NCBI GenBank assembly: GCA_946648015.1
Contig: CAMPCZ010000004.1
Location: 1-39,317 of the forward strand
DNA length: 39,317 bases
Origin: an uncultured Clostridia bacterium
GTDB taxonomy: Bacteria; Bacillota; Clostridia; Christensenellales; CAG-1252
Reading direction: 5' to 3'
A program made the translations under genes and the position numbers. The notes beneath the pieces were generated by a model that saw only the letters and a list, made by a program, of their open reading frames with translations, did not search any database and was not told the origin of the DNA. Position 1 is the stretch's first letter. Each line of letters starts with the position of its first letter. Below are positions 25,328 through 33,405 of this stretch, piece by piece.

Positions 25328-26524
25328 TTACTCGCCCACGGCCGCGCCGTTACCCGCAACGATGCCCGACAGCCATGCCCAATACAAATTGTAGCCGCCG
25401 CACAAACCCGTTACGTCCAGCACTTCTCCCGCAAAATACAATCCGGTGGATTGTAGGCATTGCAGGTTTTGGTCCAGCCCGCGCAACAGCACGCCGCCGG
25501 CGGCCACTTGCGCCGCATCGTAGCCAAGAGGCCCTTTCACCGTAAATCGCCACCCCTTGCACACCTCGACAAGGCGCGTTATCTGCCTGCCGCTCAATGC
25601 CGAGCACGGCAGATCGAGGGGGGAGATACCCGCGTCTTTGAGTAGCGCATAGGCAATGGGGCGATCGAATAGCCCCACCAACAATTTGTCCACCGTGGCG
25701 TATTTGGCGGAAGCGGCGCGTCTTTCGAGCGCAGCCTGCAACGATTCGGCGGTAAGGGTCGGCGCCATATCCAACGTCAGGCGATCGCCCGCCTCGGCAA
25801 ACGCCGACAACTGCATAACGGCAATACCGCTCAAGCCATATTCGGCAAACAGCACCTCGCCCTGCTCACGCCTATCGCAGGCTTTGCCTGTCAAGCGCAA
25901 CGCCGCCCATTGTCTACAGCCCTTTAGCGAAGGGTGGTGTTCCACCGTAGCCAAAGGCACCAATGAGGGACGGGCGGGCGCCAATGACAAACCGAACGAC
26001 CGCGCTATACAAAGCCCGCAGTCGCTTGCGCCGAGCTGGGGTTGCGCCACGTTGCCCAACGCCACCACTACGGCGTCGGCCTCCACGTCGCCTACGTCGG
26101 TATGTACGCTATAATAGTTCGTTTGGCGGCGCACCGCGGACACGGTGGCCACCATGGTTTGCACGCCCAACGCTTCAGCCTCCAGCACCAAGGCGTCGCG
26201 CACCGTCTGCGCACGGTTGGAAGCGGGGTAAAGTCTACCCTCTGCGTCCTCTTGGATCAGTAGACCCAAATCGCGCCAAAACTTTTCCACCGACGCGCCC
26301 CTTTGCAACAGGGTTTGCAGTTGCTTGCTATCTTGCGTTTGATACGCGGCCGCAGATACGGCACGATTGCCCAAATTGCATCGGCCGTTGCCGCTTGCCA
26401 GCACCTTGCGCGCCGTGCGTTCCTCGCGATTGATAAGCACCACCTGCACGCCTTTGTGCCTTGCCGCGCTGATGGCGGCAGCGTATCCCGACGCGCCCGC
26501 GCCCAAAACCGCCACTCGCCTCAT
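25328..26524 (-). CDS. BaiN/HI0933-family FAD-dependent flavoprotein
   Basis: A 398-aa cytoplasmic flavoprotein. RRVAVLGAGASGYAAAISAAR is the N-terminal FAD Rossmann motif. KVLASGNGRCNLGN matches the family hallmark (SGGGRCNxTN). The C-terminus GLYFAGEVLDVTGLCGGYNLYWAWLSG is the second FAD-binding signature. Family members include BaiN, which reduces bile-acid intermediates, and proteins of unknown role; most are uncharacterised, so the substrate here is unknown. The ATG overlaps the stop of the upstream membrane protein as ATGA. It is the last gene of the GH operon; no clear hairpin terminator separates it from the ktrB promoter. Confidence 0.92.
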   Translation of the reverse strand: MRRVAVLGAGASGYAAAISAARHKGVQVVLINREERTARKVLASGNGRCNLGNRAVSAAAYQTQDSKQLQTLLQRGASVEKFWRDLGLLIQEDAEGRLYPASNRAQTVRDALVLEAEALGVQTMVATVSAVRRQTNYYSVHTDVGDVEADAVVVALGNVAQPQLGASDCGLCIARSFGLSLAPARPSLVPLATVEHHPSLKGCRQWAALRLTGKACDRREQGEVLFAEYGLSGIAVMQLSAFAEAGDRLTLDMAPTLTAESLQAALERRAASAKYATVDKLLVGLFDRPIAYALLKDAGISPLDLPCSALSGRQITRLVEVCKGWRFTVKGPLGYDAAQVAAGGVLLRGLDQNLQCLQSTGLYFAGEVLDVTGLCGGYNLYWAWLSGIVAGNGAAVGE

Positions 26525-27867
26525 ACGTCCTCCCGGCGGTCGCTCTCGCTATCCGCCTCCTCCCGGTGCGACGCGGAGTCATCGCTTGGGGGCAGTTGCC
26601 GGGCGTCTTCCTCTGCGCTTTCTTCTTGCACCCGTTCTTCGCTCGATTGCCCTTGTTTTGTTGCCGCCAGCGCCTGCAATTCCGCCAACATTTCGGTGGC
26701 GTTCTTGTCTTTTTTGCGGGGGGGTTGCCTTCGCTTCATCACGAAATAGGCCGCAAACAACAGCACCGATATGGCCGCCGTTACTATCATCAAAATGCCC
26801 AACGTGCCGAGTTTTTGCTTGGGTTGCACCATCGAGTCCGCCTCTATGCGTGCCAAATACAACGCAAGCATTTCTTCCACCTCCGTTTCGTCCTCGGCGT
26901 TTTGCATTTCGCGCCGCATCACTTCGGGCAAGGCATAGTAGAAGGCTTGGTCTTCGGCCGAAGCCGATGCGACGTAGTCGCTATTTGCCACGGCGCGGCG
27001 CAAGGTATCCACGGCGGCGTCGATAGCCGCAGACAGATCCACCTCGCGTTGGGGCGTAAGCAATGCGGCGGTTGCGGTGGCGGCGCGATAATCGGCCCAA
27101 ACCGAGCGCATCTCGTCCTCTACGGCGTATAATCCCAAAAGGCTGGTGGCTTCGAGCGCATTGCCGAATGCCTCGGCAATGGAAGCGGCGTCCTCTACGT
27201 TGGCGGCCAAATACGCCTCGAACATGGCGCTGGACGACTCGGCACTGCGCACCAAAAAGGTGGGCGCCTCCGTCTCATCCACGCCCAATTCGCGCCTGTA
27301 TGCGTTGACGCGTGTGGCGATGACGCCTATCTCGCGGTTGACCACGCGATCGTAGCGCTCGCACCATTGGTCGTATATCTCACTGTAGGTAGGCAACAGC
27401 ATGGCCTCTGCAAGTACCGACGAAACAGCCTCCTGCATGGCGCTTGCGCTCGTCGCCGAGCGTATGCGTTCCACCGCCGATTGATAACTCGTCTCTATTT
27501 CGTCCCATTCGCGCGAAGCGTAGGTGCGCTCCTCGCCCGCGCCAAAGCGCACGCGTTGCCCTATCCTGACGCGGTCGGCCAACTCCGCCAACGAGCAATC
27601 GCGCTCGTAATAAAGACGGTACATTGCCACTTTGTCCAAATCATCTTGGTCGTAGGCTTCCTGCACCTCGGGCTCATCGAGCAAGGCTTCGGCCTCCTCT
27701 ATATAGCCCAACGCTTGTCCGTTGGCATAGTTTTCCATCCCCTCTAATGCGTCCAAAAGCGCGGCAAACCGCGCCGCAACGCTCTCCTCCGCCATGCAAA
27801 ATGCCGACGGCAATACAGCCGCCAGCACCAGAATGACGATGGTCAACAGAGGGACAAAACGTTTCAT
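26521..27867 (-). CDS. Secreted-domain, single-pass membrane protein of unknown function
   Basis: The 618-aa ORF in the track is an artefact of reading antiphase through the GH2 gene; the real start is the ATG at 27867, giving 448 aa. Residues 1-26 are a signal peptide (VPLLTIVILVLAAVLPSAFCMA). Residues 27-345 are helical and Ala/Glu-rich, with repeated Tyr/Arg-rich segments and no catalytic motif I recognise. Residues 353-377 are one TM helix, followed by RRQPPRKK and a very acidic, low-complexity cytoplasmic tail of about 65 residues. The expected topology is N-outside, C-inside. Its start overlaps the GH2 stop (TAATG) and its stop overlaps the flavoprotein start (ATGA). Confidence 0.85.
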   Translation of the reverse strand: MKRFVPLLTIVILVLAAVLPSAFCMAEESVAARFAALLDALEGMENYANGQALGYIEEAEALLDEPEVQEAYDQDDLDKVAMYRLYYERDCSLAELADRVRIGQRVRFGAGEERTYASREWDEIETSYQSAVERIRSATSASAMQEAVSSVLAEAMLLPTYSEIYDQWCERYDRVVNREIGVIATRVNAYRRELGVDETEAPTFLVRSAESSSAMFEAYLAANVEDAASIAEAFGNALEATSLLGLYAVEDEMRSVWADYRAATATAALLTPQREVDLSAAIDAAVDTLRRAVANSDYVASASAEDQAFYYALPEVMRREMQNAEDETEVEEMLALYLARIEADSMVQPKQKLGTLGILMIVTAAISVLLFAAYFVMKRRQPPRKKDKNATEMLAELQALAATKQGQSSEERVQEESAEEDARQLPPSDDSASHREEADSESDRREDV

Positions 27868-29660
27868 TACAATTTGATCTGATCGTTGATCTCGCGCATA
27901 AATTGCACGGGTACCTTGACGACTTGGCGGTCGTAGGTAAGCATACCGTTCACCTCGTCCTGCACGTCGGACACCTGCGTATACACCAACGCCGACAACC
28001 CTTGCGCGATTTTGGGTTTGAGCGTTTCGAGATACAGTTTTTTGATGGCCGCCAGCAATTTTTCCTTTTTGCGGAAAGCGCGATAGCCCGGCATATTGAC
28101 GCCGAATACGGTGGATTCGTTGTGGATATGCCCCGCCTCTTGGTAAATCAGGCCGCCGAATTCGGTGAGCGCTATCACGCGCTCGTCGTCCTTGGAATAC
28201 TTGCAAAAACGAACGGGCGTAAAGTAGATGTGATAGCTGTTGACGTCGCCGCCGCCCTGGTCGTGCCAGCCGCTGGCATGGTCGATAAGGCGCGTGGCGT
28301 CCCACTCGCGCAACATATCCACCGCCTTGAGGGCGTCGAATTGCCCCCAGCCCTCGTTGTAGGGCACCCACAAGCACAAAGACACCGTGTTGTACAGCAA
28401 ATCTACCGTTTGCTTCATATCGCGGTAAAACTCCTCTCTGCCGTCGGCGTCCTGCCTATTAAACTTGCGATAGTTCTTTTCGCCGTCGTCCATATGTCCG
28501 ATATGTTTGTTGTTGAACAACAAGCCCATAAAGGGATTGCTGCCCACGGTAAAGGGGCTATAGGTACCCGCGCCGCCTGACACCATATCCTGCCATACCA
28601 GCATGCCCAAGCGGTCGCAATGGTAATACCAACGCAAAGGCTCTATTTTGATGTGTTTGCGCAGCATATTGAAGCCCATATCTTTCATCGTTTGTATATC
28701 GTACGCCATCGCTTCGTCGGCGGCGGCCGTATACATACCGTCCGACCAATAGCCTTGGTCCAACAAGCCGTTTTGGAAATAGGGCTTGTTGTTGAGCATC
28801 ATACGCGTAACGCCCATGGCGTCCTTGCCCATAGAAAACTTGCGCATACCGAAATAGGCCTTGACGCGGTCGTCGCCTACCTGCAAGTAGAGGTCGTACA
28901 ATTTGGGATTTTCGGGCGTCCACAGTTGATAGCGATCGAGTACGATCTCGAATTGTTTGGCCCCTTTGCCCTCGGACAGCACGTTGTCGCCGTCCTTTAC
29001 CTGCCACGCCACGTCCACGTCGCCGTCGGCAGCGACTTGCACCGCCAACACGTTGCGGTCGATATCGGGAGTAAGGCGCACGCTCTCCACGTACACTTGG
29101 GGCACGCTCTCGAGCCATACGGTTTGCCAAATGCCCGATATGGGCAAATACCAAATGCCCGAGCCACCCGTTATCTGTTTGCCGCGAGCCTGATGTCCCT
29201 TTTCGCTGGGGTCGGTAACCGCCAAAGTCAATTCGTTATCGCCCTCCACCAGCAATTTGGTTATGTCGAAAGTAAAAGGCAAATACCCGCCTTTGTGACT
29301 GCCCGCCTCCAAGCCGTTGACGCACACGGTGCAAGCATAGTCCACCGCGCCGAAATGCAGTAGAACCCTATCGTTGCGGAAGCCCGCCGGCAACGCGAAC
29401 GTGCGGCGATAGTAGAGCGTATCGGTAGGCGTAACGGTGCGCTCTACGCCCGACAACAAGCATTCGGGCGAAAAAGGCACCAATATTTTGCCTTCGTAGC
29501 CCGTAAAAGGCTGGGACGTAGGCAATATGGCATACTCCCATTCGCCGTTGAGATTGAGATAGGAATCACGCACCAACTGGGGGCGCGGATATTCCGAGAG
29601 CACTTGATTGCGGTCGATAGATTGCCCCCAAGGGGTGTACAATTTGTTGTCAGGTTTCAT
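27867..29660 (-). CDS. Glycoside hydrolase family 2 enzyme (beta-galactosidase/glucuronidase/mannosidase superfamily)
   Basis: A 597-aa protein with no signal peptide, so probably cytoplasmic. The sugar-binding jelly roll covers about 15-190 (LNGEWEYAILP, VFVNG-like CVNGLEAG), the Ig-like domain about 190-275 and the TIM barrel about 285-585. LWVPYNEGWGQFD has N435-E436, the acid/base pair of GH2, and ALTEFGG has E500 as nucleophile. RKHIKIEPLRWYYHCDRLGMLVWQDM is the typical strand-3/4 region. All catalytic parts are intact. The exact sugar cannot be told. AGGAGAGA-like SD lies before the ATG. It is 24 bases after the six-hairpin gene and presumably acts on the same substrate. Confidence 0.93.
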   Translation of the reverse strand: MKPDNKLYTPWGQSIDRNQVLSEYPRPQLVRDSYLNLNGEWEYAILPTSQPFTGYEGKILVPFSPECLLSGVERTVTPTDTLYYRRTFALPAGFRNDRVLLHFGAVDYACTVCVNGLEAGSHKGGYLPFTFDITKLLVEGDNELTLAVTDPSEKGHQARGKQITGGSGIWYLPISGIWQTVWLESVPQVYVESVRLTPDIDRNVLAVQVAADGDVDVAWQVKDGDNVLSEGKGAKQFEIVLDRYQLWTPENPKLYDLYLQVGDDRVKAYFGMRKFSMGKDAMGVTRMMLNNKPYFQNGLLDQGYWSDGMYTAAADEAMAYDIQTMKDMGFNMLRKHIKIEPLRWYYHCDRLGMLVWQDMVSGGAGTYSPFTVGSNPFMGLLFNNKHIGHMDDGEKNYRKFNRQDADGREEFYRDMKQTVDLLYNTVSLCLWVPYNEGWGQFDALKAVDMLREWDATRLIDHASGWHDQGGGDVNSYHIYFTPVRFCKYSKDDERVIALTEFGGLIYQEAGHIHNESTVFGVNMPGYRAFRKKEKLLAAIKKLYLETLKPKIAQGLSALVYTQVSDVQDEVNGMLTYDRQVVKVPVQFMREINDQIKL

Positions 29661-29684
29661 ATTTCTCTCCTTTGCTTTCTGCCG

Positions 29685-31577
29685 TTAGTGGGGCAGTTCC
29701 ACCTCTACGTGCTGTCCGCACAAGGCCAAACCGTCATAGAGTATTTGGCCGAATATATCCTCTATTTTGAAGTTGCCCTCTTTCCATTCCAAATTGAGTA
29801 CGCTACCGCCAATAGCAAGGCCGCGCACCTCGCAATGCCGCCACTCGCGCGGCAAATGCAAGCATAAGCCGACCCTATCGGTGGATAGCGGCTCCACCGA
29901 CAACAAAGCGCCCAGCAAGGTTTGACAAAACCGCCACGAAGACAAAGCGCTTTGCGCACCGTTTTTGCTCCACTCGTCCATAGGATAGGGCGAGCATAGG
30001 CCATACAGAACTTGCGTCGCATATACCTTGGCCATAGCGCCCGCCGCGTCGGCATAACCCGCTTTGGCCAGACCAAGTATGGCGGCAAAGGTATCCTCCT
30101 CCCTATAGTCGTTGTGCTTGGCGTCGTGCCGCACGTGCGCCCAACCGTCAAAGAGCATTTCGCTCACCAACGCTTTGGCCGTGCCCTCGGCACGCTCGTC
30201 CACCCCCACGCACAAGGGTTTGGCCACCTCGGCGCACAACGTCTTGCCGTTGGTGCGATAGGTATGGTAGCCGCATACCTCGGCGCCGTATTGCGTCTCT
30301 ATGCGCGACCGCACGGCAGCGGCCGCCTCTTGCCACACTTTGCTCTGTTCGGGCTCCTCGACACACGCGGCCACCCGCGACGAAAGCACGAGCAACTCGT
30401 ATAGATCGCATTGCACCGATAAGGTAGGCTTGCGTGTGTATATGGCGTTTTTGCATTGTTTGCGTATGCTGTCCACCAAGCCCCGCAACACTGCGTAGTC
30501 GTGCTTGAGCGTCTGCTCGTTGCCCGCAGTCAGCGCGCGGTGTGCCAACGCTCTGCCATAGACAATGCCGTCCGTACTACCCGAGGGCTTGCCCTCAACG
30601 TCGAAGTACGCATACGATCGGTCGCCTGCGGCGGCAAAGAAATGAGCGAGAGCCGCTTTGGCGCGATGCACGCCGCAGTAGCCCAAGATGGGCACTATGC
30701 CGGCGGTGCGCTCCACCCATACGCCGTCCTCCCACAAGGCAACGCCGATAGGCGAATCGGCCAAATGCTCAAACCCGGCAAGCAATGCGTGCGCAAAGGC
30801 GCGGTTGAGCAACGGTTCGGGCGTATGCAACACCAACGTATTACAAAATGCGTCGGCAATTTGTTCTTCTCTCTTTTTCCATTCGAGGCGGCAGTCGACC
30901 ATCAAGTCTTCGGCGCGCACTTTCGACCAATACACCACGTAATAGGCGGCCTCGTCGTGGGGGGCAAGCGTGCGATACGCGTTTTCGTCCAAATCGGTGA
31001 GCATACGCCCTTTTTCGTCGGCCAAATTCATACCGCTGGCGACGGGAACCGCCAACCCCTTGCGCGCAACGAAGCCGCACTGGGGCAAATCGAGGCGCAG
31101 ATCCAAAGTGGAGGCGGTGCGGTTGACGACGGTAATGCGCTCGATTAGCCCCATAGACTGCACGGCAGGATAGTAGCTATGCCGTATTTCGCACCCATCG
31201 CTTTGGGCAACGATATCCAGACGACCCCGCGTTTCCACGGAAACGACGCGCTCTTCCGCCAACGTACCTTCTACGTACAGGCGAGGCGAAACGTCGTACC
31301 GGTAGGCATACCCCATGCCGCCGAGAAAAGGATAGCCGCAATGCTTGCACACATCGTAGGAGCCATCCTCGTCGACCATATAGTACAAGGTAAAACGACT
31401 GCGATACCCCGCCATAGCAAACACGCCAACAAACGGAAACGTCTCGCCCTCGGCCAGCCAGCGCACGGCGCCGTCCGCCATCAAGTAGCGATTGCACTCC
31501 CCCGCTTCGGCAGGCGAAACTACGGCCCAGCGAGGTTTGCGCTGTGCTGACGTGTGTTTGCCTTTGCCGATACTCAT
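29685..31577 (-). CDS. Six-hairpin glycosidase-like protein (beta-sandwich plus alpha/alpha-toroid), unassigned family
   Basis: The ORF track start is too early; the ATG at 31577 has AGAGAGG seven bases upstream, giving 630 aa. Residues 1-230 are beta-rich and carry CKHCG near residue 70. Residues about 240-560 are made of repeated helices with WEDGVWVERTAG, STDGIVYGRALAHRAL and DYREEDTFAAILGLAKAGYADAAG, the pattern of an (alpha/alpha)6 barrel. Residues about 565-630 are a C-terminal beta unit. This architecture is shared by GH36-like/GH94-like and related glycosidases or phosphorylases. I do not see the DWND signature of GH94, so the family is unassigned. No signal peptide. First gene of the operon. 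Confidence 0.75.
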   Translation of the reverse strand: MSIGKGKHTSAQRKPRWAVVSPAEAGECNRYLMADGAVRWLAEGETFPFVGVFAMAGYRSRFTLYYMVDEDGSYDVCKHCGYPFLGGMGYAYRYDVSPRLYVEGTLAEERVVSVETRGRLDIVAQSDGCEIRHSYYPAVQSMGLIERITVVNRTASTLDLRLDLPQCGFVARKGLAVPVASGMNLADEKGRMLTDLDENAYRTLAPHDEAAYYVVYWSKVRAEDLMVDCRLEWKKREEQIADAFCNTLVLHTPEPLLNRAFAHALLAGFEHLADSPIGVALWEDGVWVERTAGIVPILGYCGVHRAKAALAHFFAAAGDRSYAYFDVEGKPSGSTDGIVYGRALAHRALTAGNEQTLKHDYAVLRGLVDSIRKQCKNAIYTRKPTLSVQCDLYELLVLSSRVAACVEEPEQSKVWQEAAAAVRSRIETQYGAEVCGYHTYRTNGKTLCAEVAKPLCVGVDERAEGTAKALVSEMLFDGWAHVRHDAKHNDYREEDTFAAILGLAKAGYADAAGAMAKVYATQVLYGLCSPYPMDEWSKNGAQSALSSWRFCQTLLGALLSVEPLSTDRVGLCLHLPREWRHCEVRGLAIGGSVLNLEWKEGNFKIEDIFGQILYDGLALCGQHVEVELPH

Positions 31578-31605
31578 ATATGCCTCTCTTAACAAAATAA
31601 TTAAA

Positions 31606-31614
31606 ATTATACCA
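31606..31614 (-). promoter_or_regulatory. Extended -10 promoter of the glycosidase operon
   Basis: TGGTATAAT on the minus strand is a TGn-extended, perfect -10. No good -35 is seen. Leader of about 20 bases. The region 31578-31759 also holds the undefined promoter of the divergent lipoprotein. Confidence 0.6.
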
Positions 31615-31759
31615 TACTTTTTGCCTTTTGTATAGATGCTTTGCCGTAGGTTTTGCGCCAAAATCCCTATTTTTTACAAAAAAGAGCCTGCTTTTGCCTC
31701 GGGCATAGTATGAAAGCACAGCCTATCGGTCATACTCCAAAAGAACAAGGAGGATAGGT

Positions 31760-33295
31760 ATGAAAAAGTTTGCATATAGCATCACGGCCATCATTTTGAT
31801 ATGCGCCATGTGTTTTGCCTTGGCGGCATGCCACAAAAAGACGGACGACAAGGCGCCCGAGGACGAGATAGACAAACCCATTGCCGCCGAGGGCATATCC
31901 CTCAATTGGCAGGAAGCGCTGATGGCCAAAGGGACCGCGCTGACGCTTGCGCACACGCTTAGCCCCGACGGTGCCACGGGCACCGCCGCCTACACCAGTT
32001 CGGATACGGCCGTGGCGCAAGTCAACGACAGCGGATTGGTATCGGCCATAGGGTCGGGCGTGGCGACCATCACCGTCAAAATCGACGACGACCACTATGC
32101 CGAGTGCCGCATTATCGTGGGCGACATCGTGGTTAAAGCGCCCGACCGCCCCGAAGGTAGCGACACAAACGGCGGGACAGACGTTACGGAGCCGGGTGGA
32201 GAAAACGGCGCCACTACGGGCGAAGGCAACACTACCGGTGACGGCAGTACCACAGGTGACGGCAGTACCACAGGAGGCAACGATACCATAGGTGATGGAA
32301 CCACTACCGGGGACGGTGAGCCTATCGGCACCGGCGACGCCGACACAGGGGACGGCAACACTACCGGTGACGGCAACACTACCGGTGACGGCAATACTAC
32401 CGGTGACGGCAATACGTCAGGAAATGACTCTGCGATAGTAGATGGCGGCGCCGTGGGTGAAGGCACCGGCAGCGACAACAACGGCAACGGTGCGAACAAT
32501 GCAACCGACACCGACGGTATGGGTGGCGACAGGCAAGCGCCCGGTGGCAGCGCACAGCCCACCGACGGCGAAGATCAGACCGCTACGCCCGCCGACAATT
32601 TGCGCCGAACCGTATTGGGCAACGAGGGCACCACGCTCTTTGACAACGTAGCGGCGGCCATAGCGGCGGCGACAGACGGCAACGTCATCGTGATAGACGC
32701 CGGCATCTACGCCGAAGACGTCGTTATCAACAAAAATCTGTCGTTGACGGGCGTCAACAATCCCAAAGTGCAGGCAATCACGGTAGAGGCAGGCAAAGCG
32801 GCCGTTCTATCCAACCTCAGCGTGGTATTGGCGGATTATCCCGACGCGGGGCAAGCGGCGGTGCACGTCAAATCGAACGCGTCGCTGGAGATGCTCAACT
32901 GCGTGGTGACAACCACCGCCACGGGCGAATTGACGGGCGGATACGGCGTATTGGTCGAAAAGCAAAGCAAAAAAGTAAAGATCGCGAGCAACAGCATAGG
33001 CAACTTCCGCTACGGCGTATATATCTGCCCCACCGACCAATCGGTGGCCGTGCACGACAACAAGTTTTCCAATATGGCGGTAGGCGTCGGCTTGGACGTG
33101 CGGCAGGAAAATGCGGAGACCAACTACCCCACGTTGGGTCGCATTGCCGACAACGAATACAACGAAGTGACCAACCACACCCAATTTTTGCACTACGGCG
33201 AAAACTACGACGGCGACTTCGACTTTGCCGACAATGAGCAAGAGAATGCGTCGGAGGGCAACAGCAATACGGGCGGCAGCGGCTTGCTCGAATAG
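31760..33295 (+). CDS. Lipoprotein with BIG2-like domain, Gly-Asp-Thr repeat stalk and beta-helix
   Basis: A 511-aa surface lipoprotein. The signal peptide ends in LAAC, so Cys24 is lipidated. Residues 46-125 resemble a bacterial Ig-like (BIG2) fold: ISLNW...GTALTLAHTLSPDGATGTAAYTSSDTAVAQVNDSGLVSAIGSGVATITV. Residues 148-260 are low complexity, dominated by GDGNTT/GDGSTT hexapeptides. Residues 285-495 look like a right-handed parallel beta-helix (LFDNVAAAIAAATDGNVIVIDAGIYAEDVVINKNLSLTGVN), the start typical of surface carbohydrate-binding or pectate-lyase-like proteins. No catalytic residues can be assigned. AAGGAGG lies seven bases before the ATG. Divergent from the GH operon, so it may bind the same glycan. 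Confidence 0.85.
   Translation: MKKFAYSITAIILICAMCFALAACHKKTDDKAPEDEIDKPIAAEGISLNWQEALMAKGTALTLAHTLSPDGATGTAAYTSSDTAVAQVNDSGLVSAIGSGVATITVKIDDDHYAECRIIVGDIVVKAPDRPEGSDTNGGTDVTEPGGENGATTGEGNTTGDGSTTGDGSTTGGNDTIGDGTTTGDGEPIGTGDADTGDGNTTGDGNTTGDGNTTGDGNTSGNDSAIVDGGAVGEGTGSDNNGNGANNATDTDGMGGDRQAPGGSAQPTDGEDQTATPADNLRRTVLGNEGTTLFDNVAAAIAAATDGNVIVIDAGIYAEDVVINKNLSLTGVNNPKVQAITVEAGKAAVLSNLSVVLADYPDAGQAAVHVKSNASLEMLNCVVTTTATGELTGGYGVLVEKQSKKVKIASNSIGNFRYGVYICPTDQSVAVHDNKFSNMAVGVGLDVRQENAETNYPTLGRIADNEYNEVTNHTQFLHYGENYDGDFDFADNEQENASEGNSNTGGSGLLE
32201..32419 (+). repeat. Coding tandem repeat, 18-base unit
   Basis: Units of GGTGACGGCAACACTACC (Gly-Asp-Gly-Asn-Thr-Thr) and variants with AGT or other changes. 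Three to four near-identical copies lie at about 32348-32410. Frame is kept by the 18-base period. Confidence 0.85.
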
Positions 33296-33302
33296 CAAAA
33301 AG

Positions 33303-33324
33303 GCACGGGAAACCGTGCTTTTTT
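33303..33324 (+). terminator. Intrinsic terminator of the lipoprotein gene
   Basis: GCACGG-GAAA-CCGTGC stem with a GNRA loop, followed by TTTTTT. Confidence 0.92.
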
Positions 33325-33393
33325 GTAACAAAAATATGCCAAAACCCGTGCATTACTGCCAAAAAACGCCGCGGTTTGATAGTCATATCGCGG

Positions 33394-33399
33394 TATAAT
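33394..33399 (+). promoter_or_regulatory. -10 box (TATAAT) directly upstream of spoIIE
   Basis: A perfect TATAAT ends six bases before the chosen ATG (33406). No -35 of consensus form is found at 16-18 or 21 bases. A direct repeat CGCGGT at 33370-33375 and 33389-33394 flanks the -35 region and could bind an activator. Confidence 0.55.
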
Positions 33400-33405
33400 A
33401 CACAG

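Noticed and set aside
27868-28377. N-terminal 170 codons of the 618-aa ORF
   Set aside because: They overlap the GH2 gene out of frame and are Arg-rich; the signal peptide and coupled ATG at 27867 mark the true start.
32201-32419. CRISPR-like array
   Set aside because: The repeats are 18 bases, contiguous, coding and without spacers.
32095-32562. Minus-strand ORF with Pro-Ser-Pro-Val-Val repeats
   Set aside because: It is the reverse strand of the lipoprotein's coding repeat; the repeated peptide follows from the DNA period.
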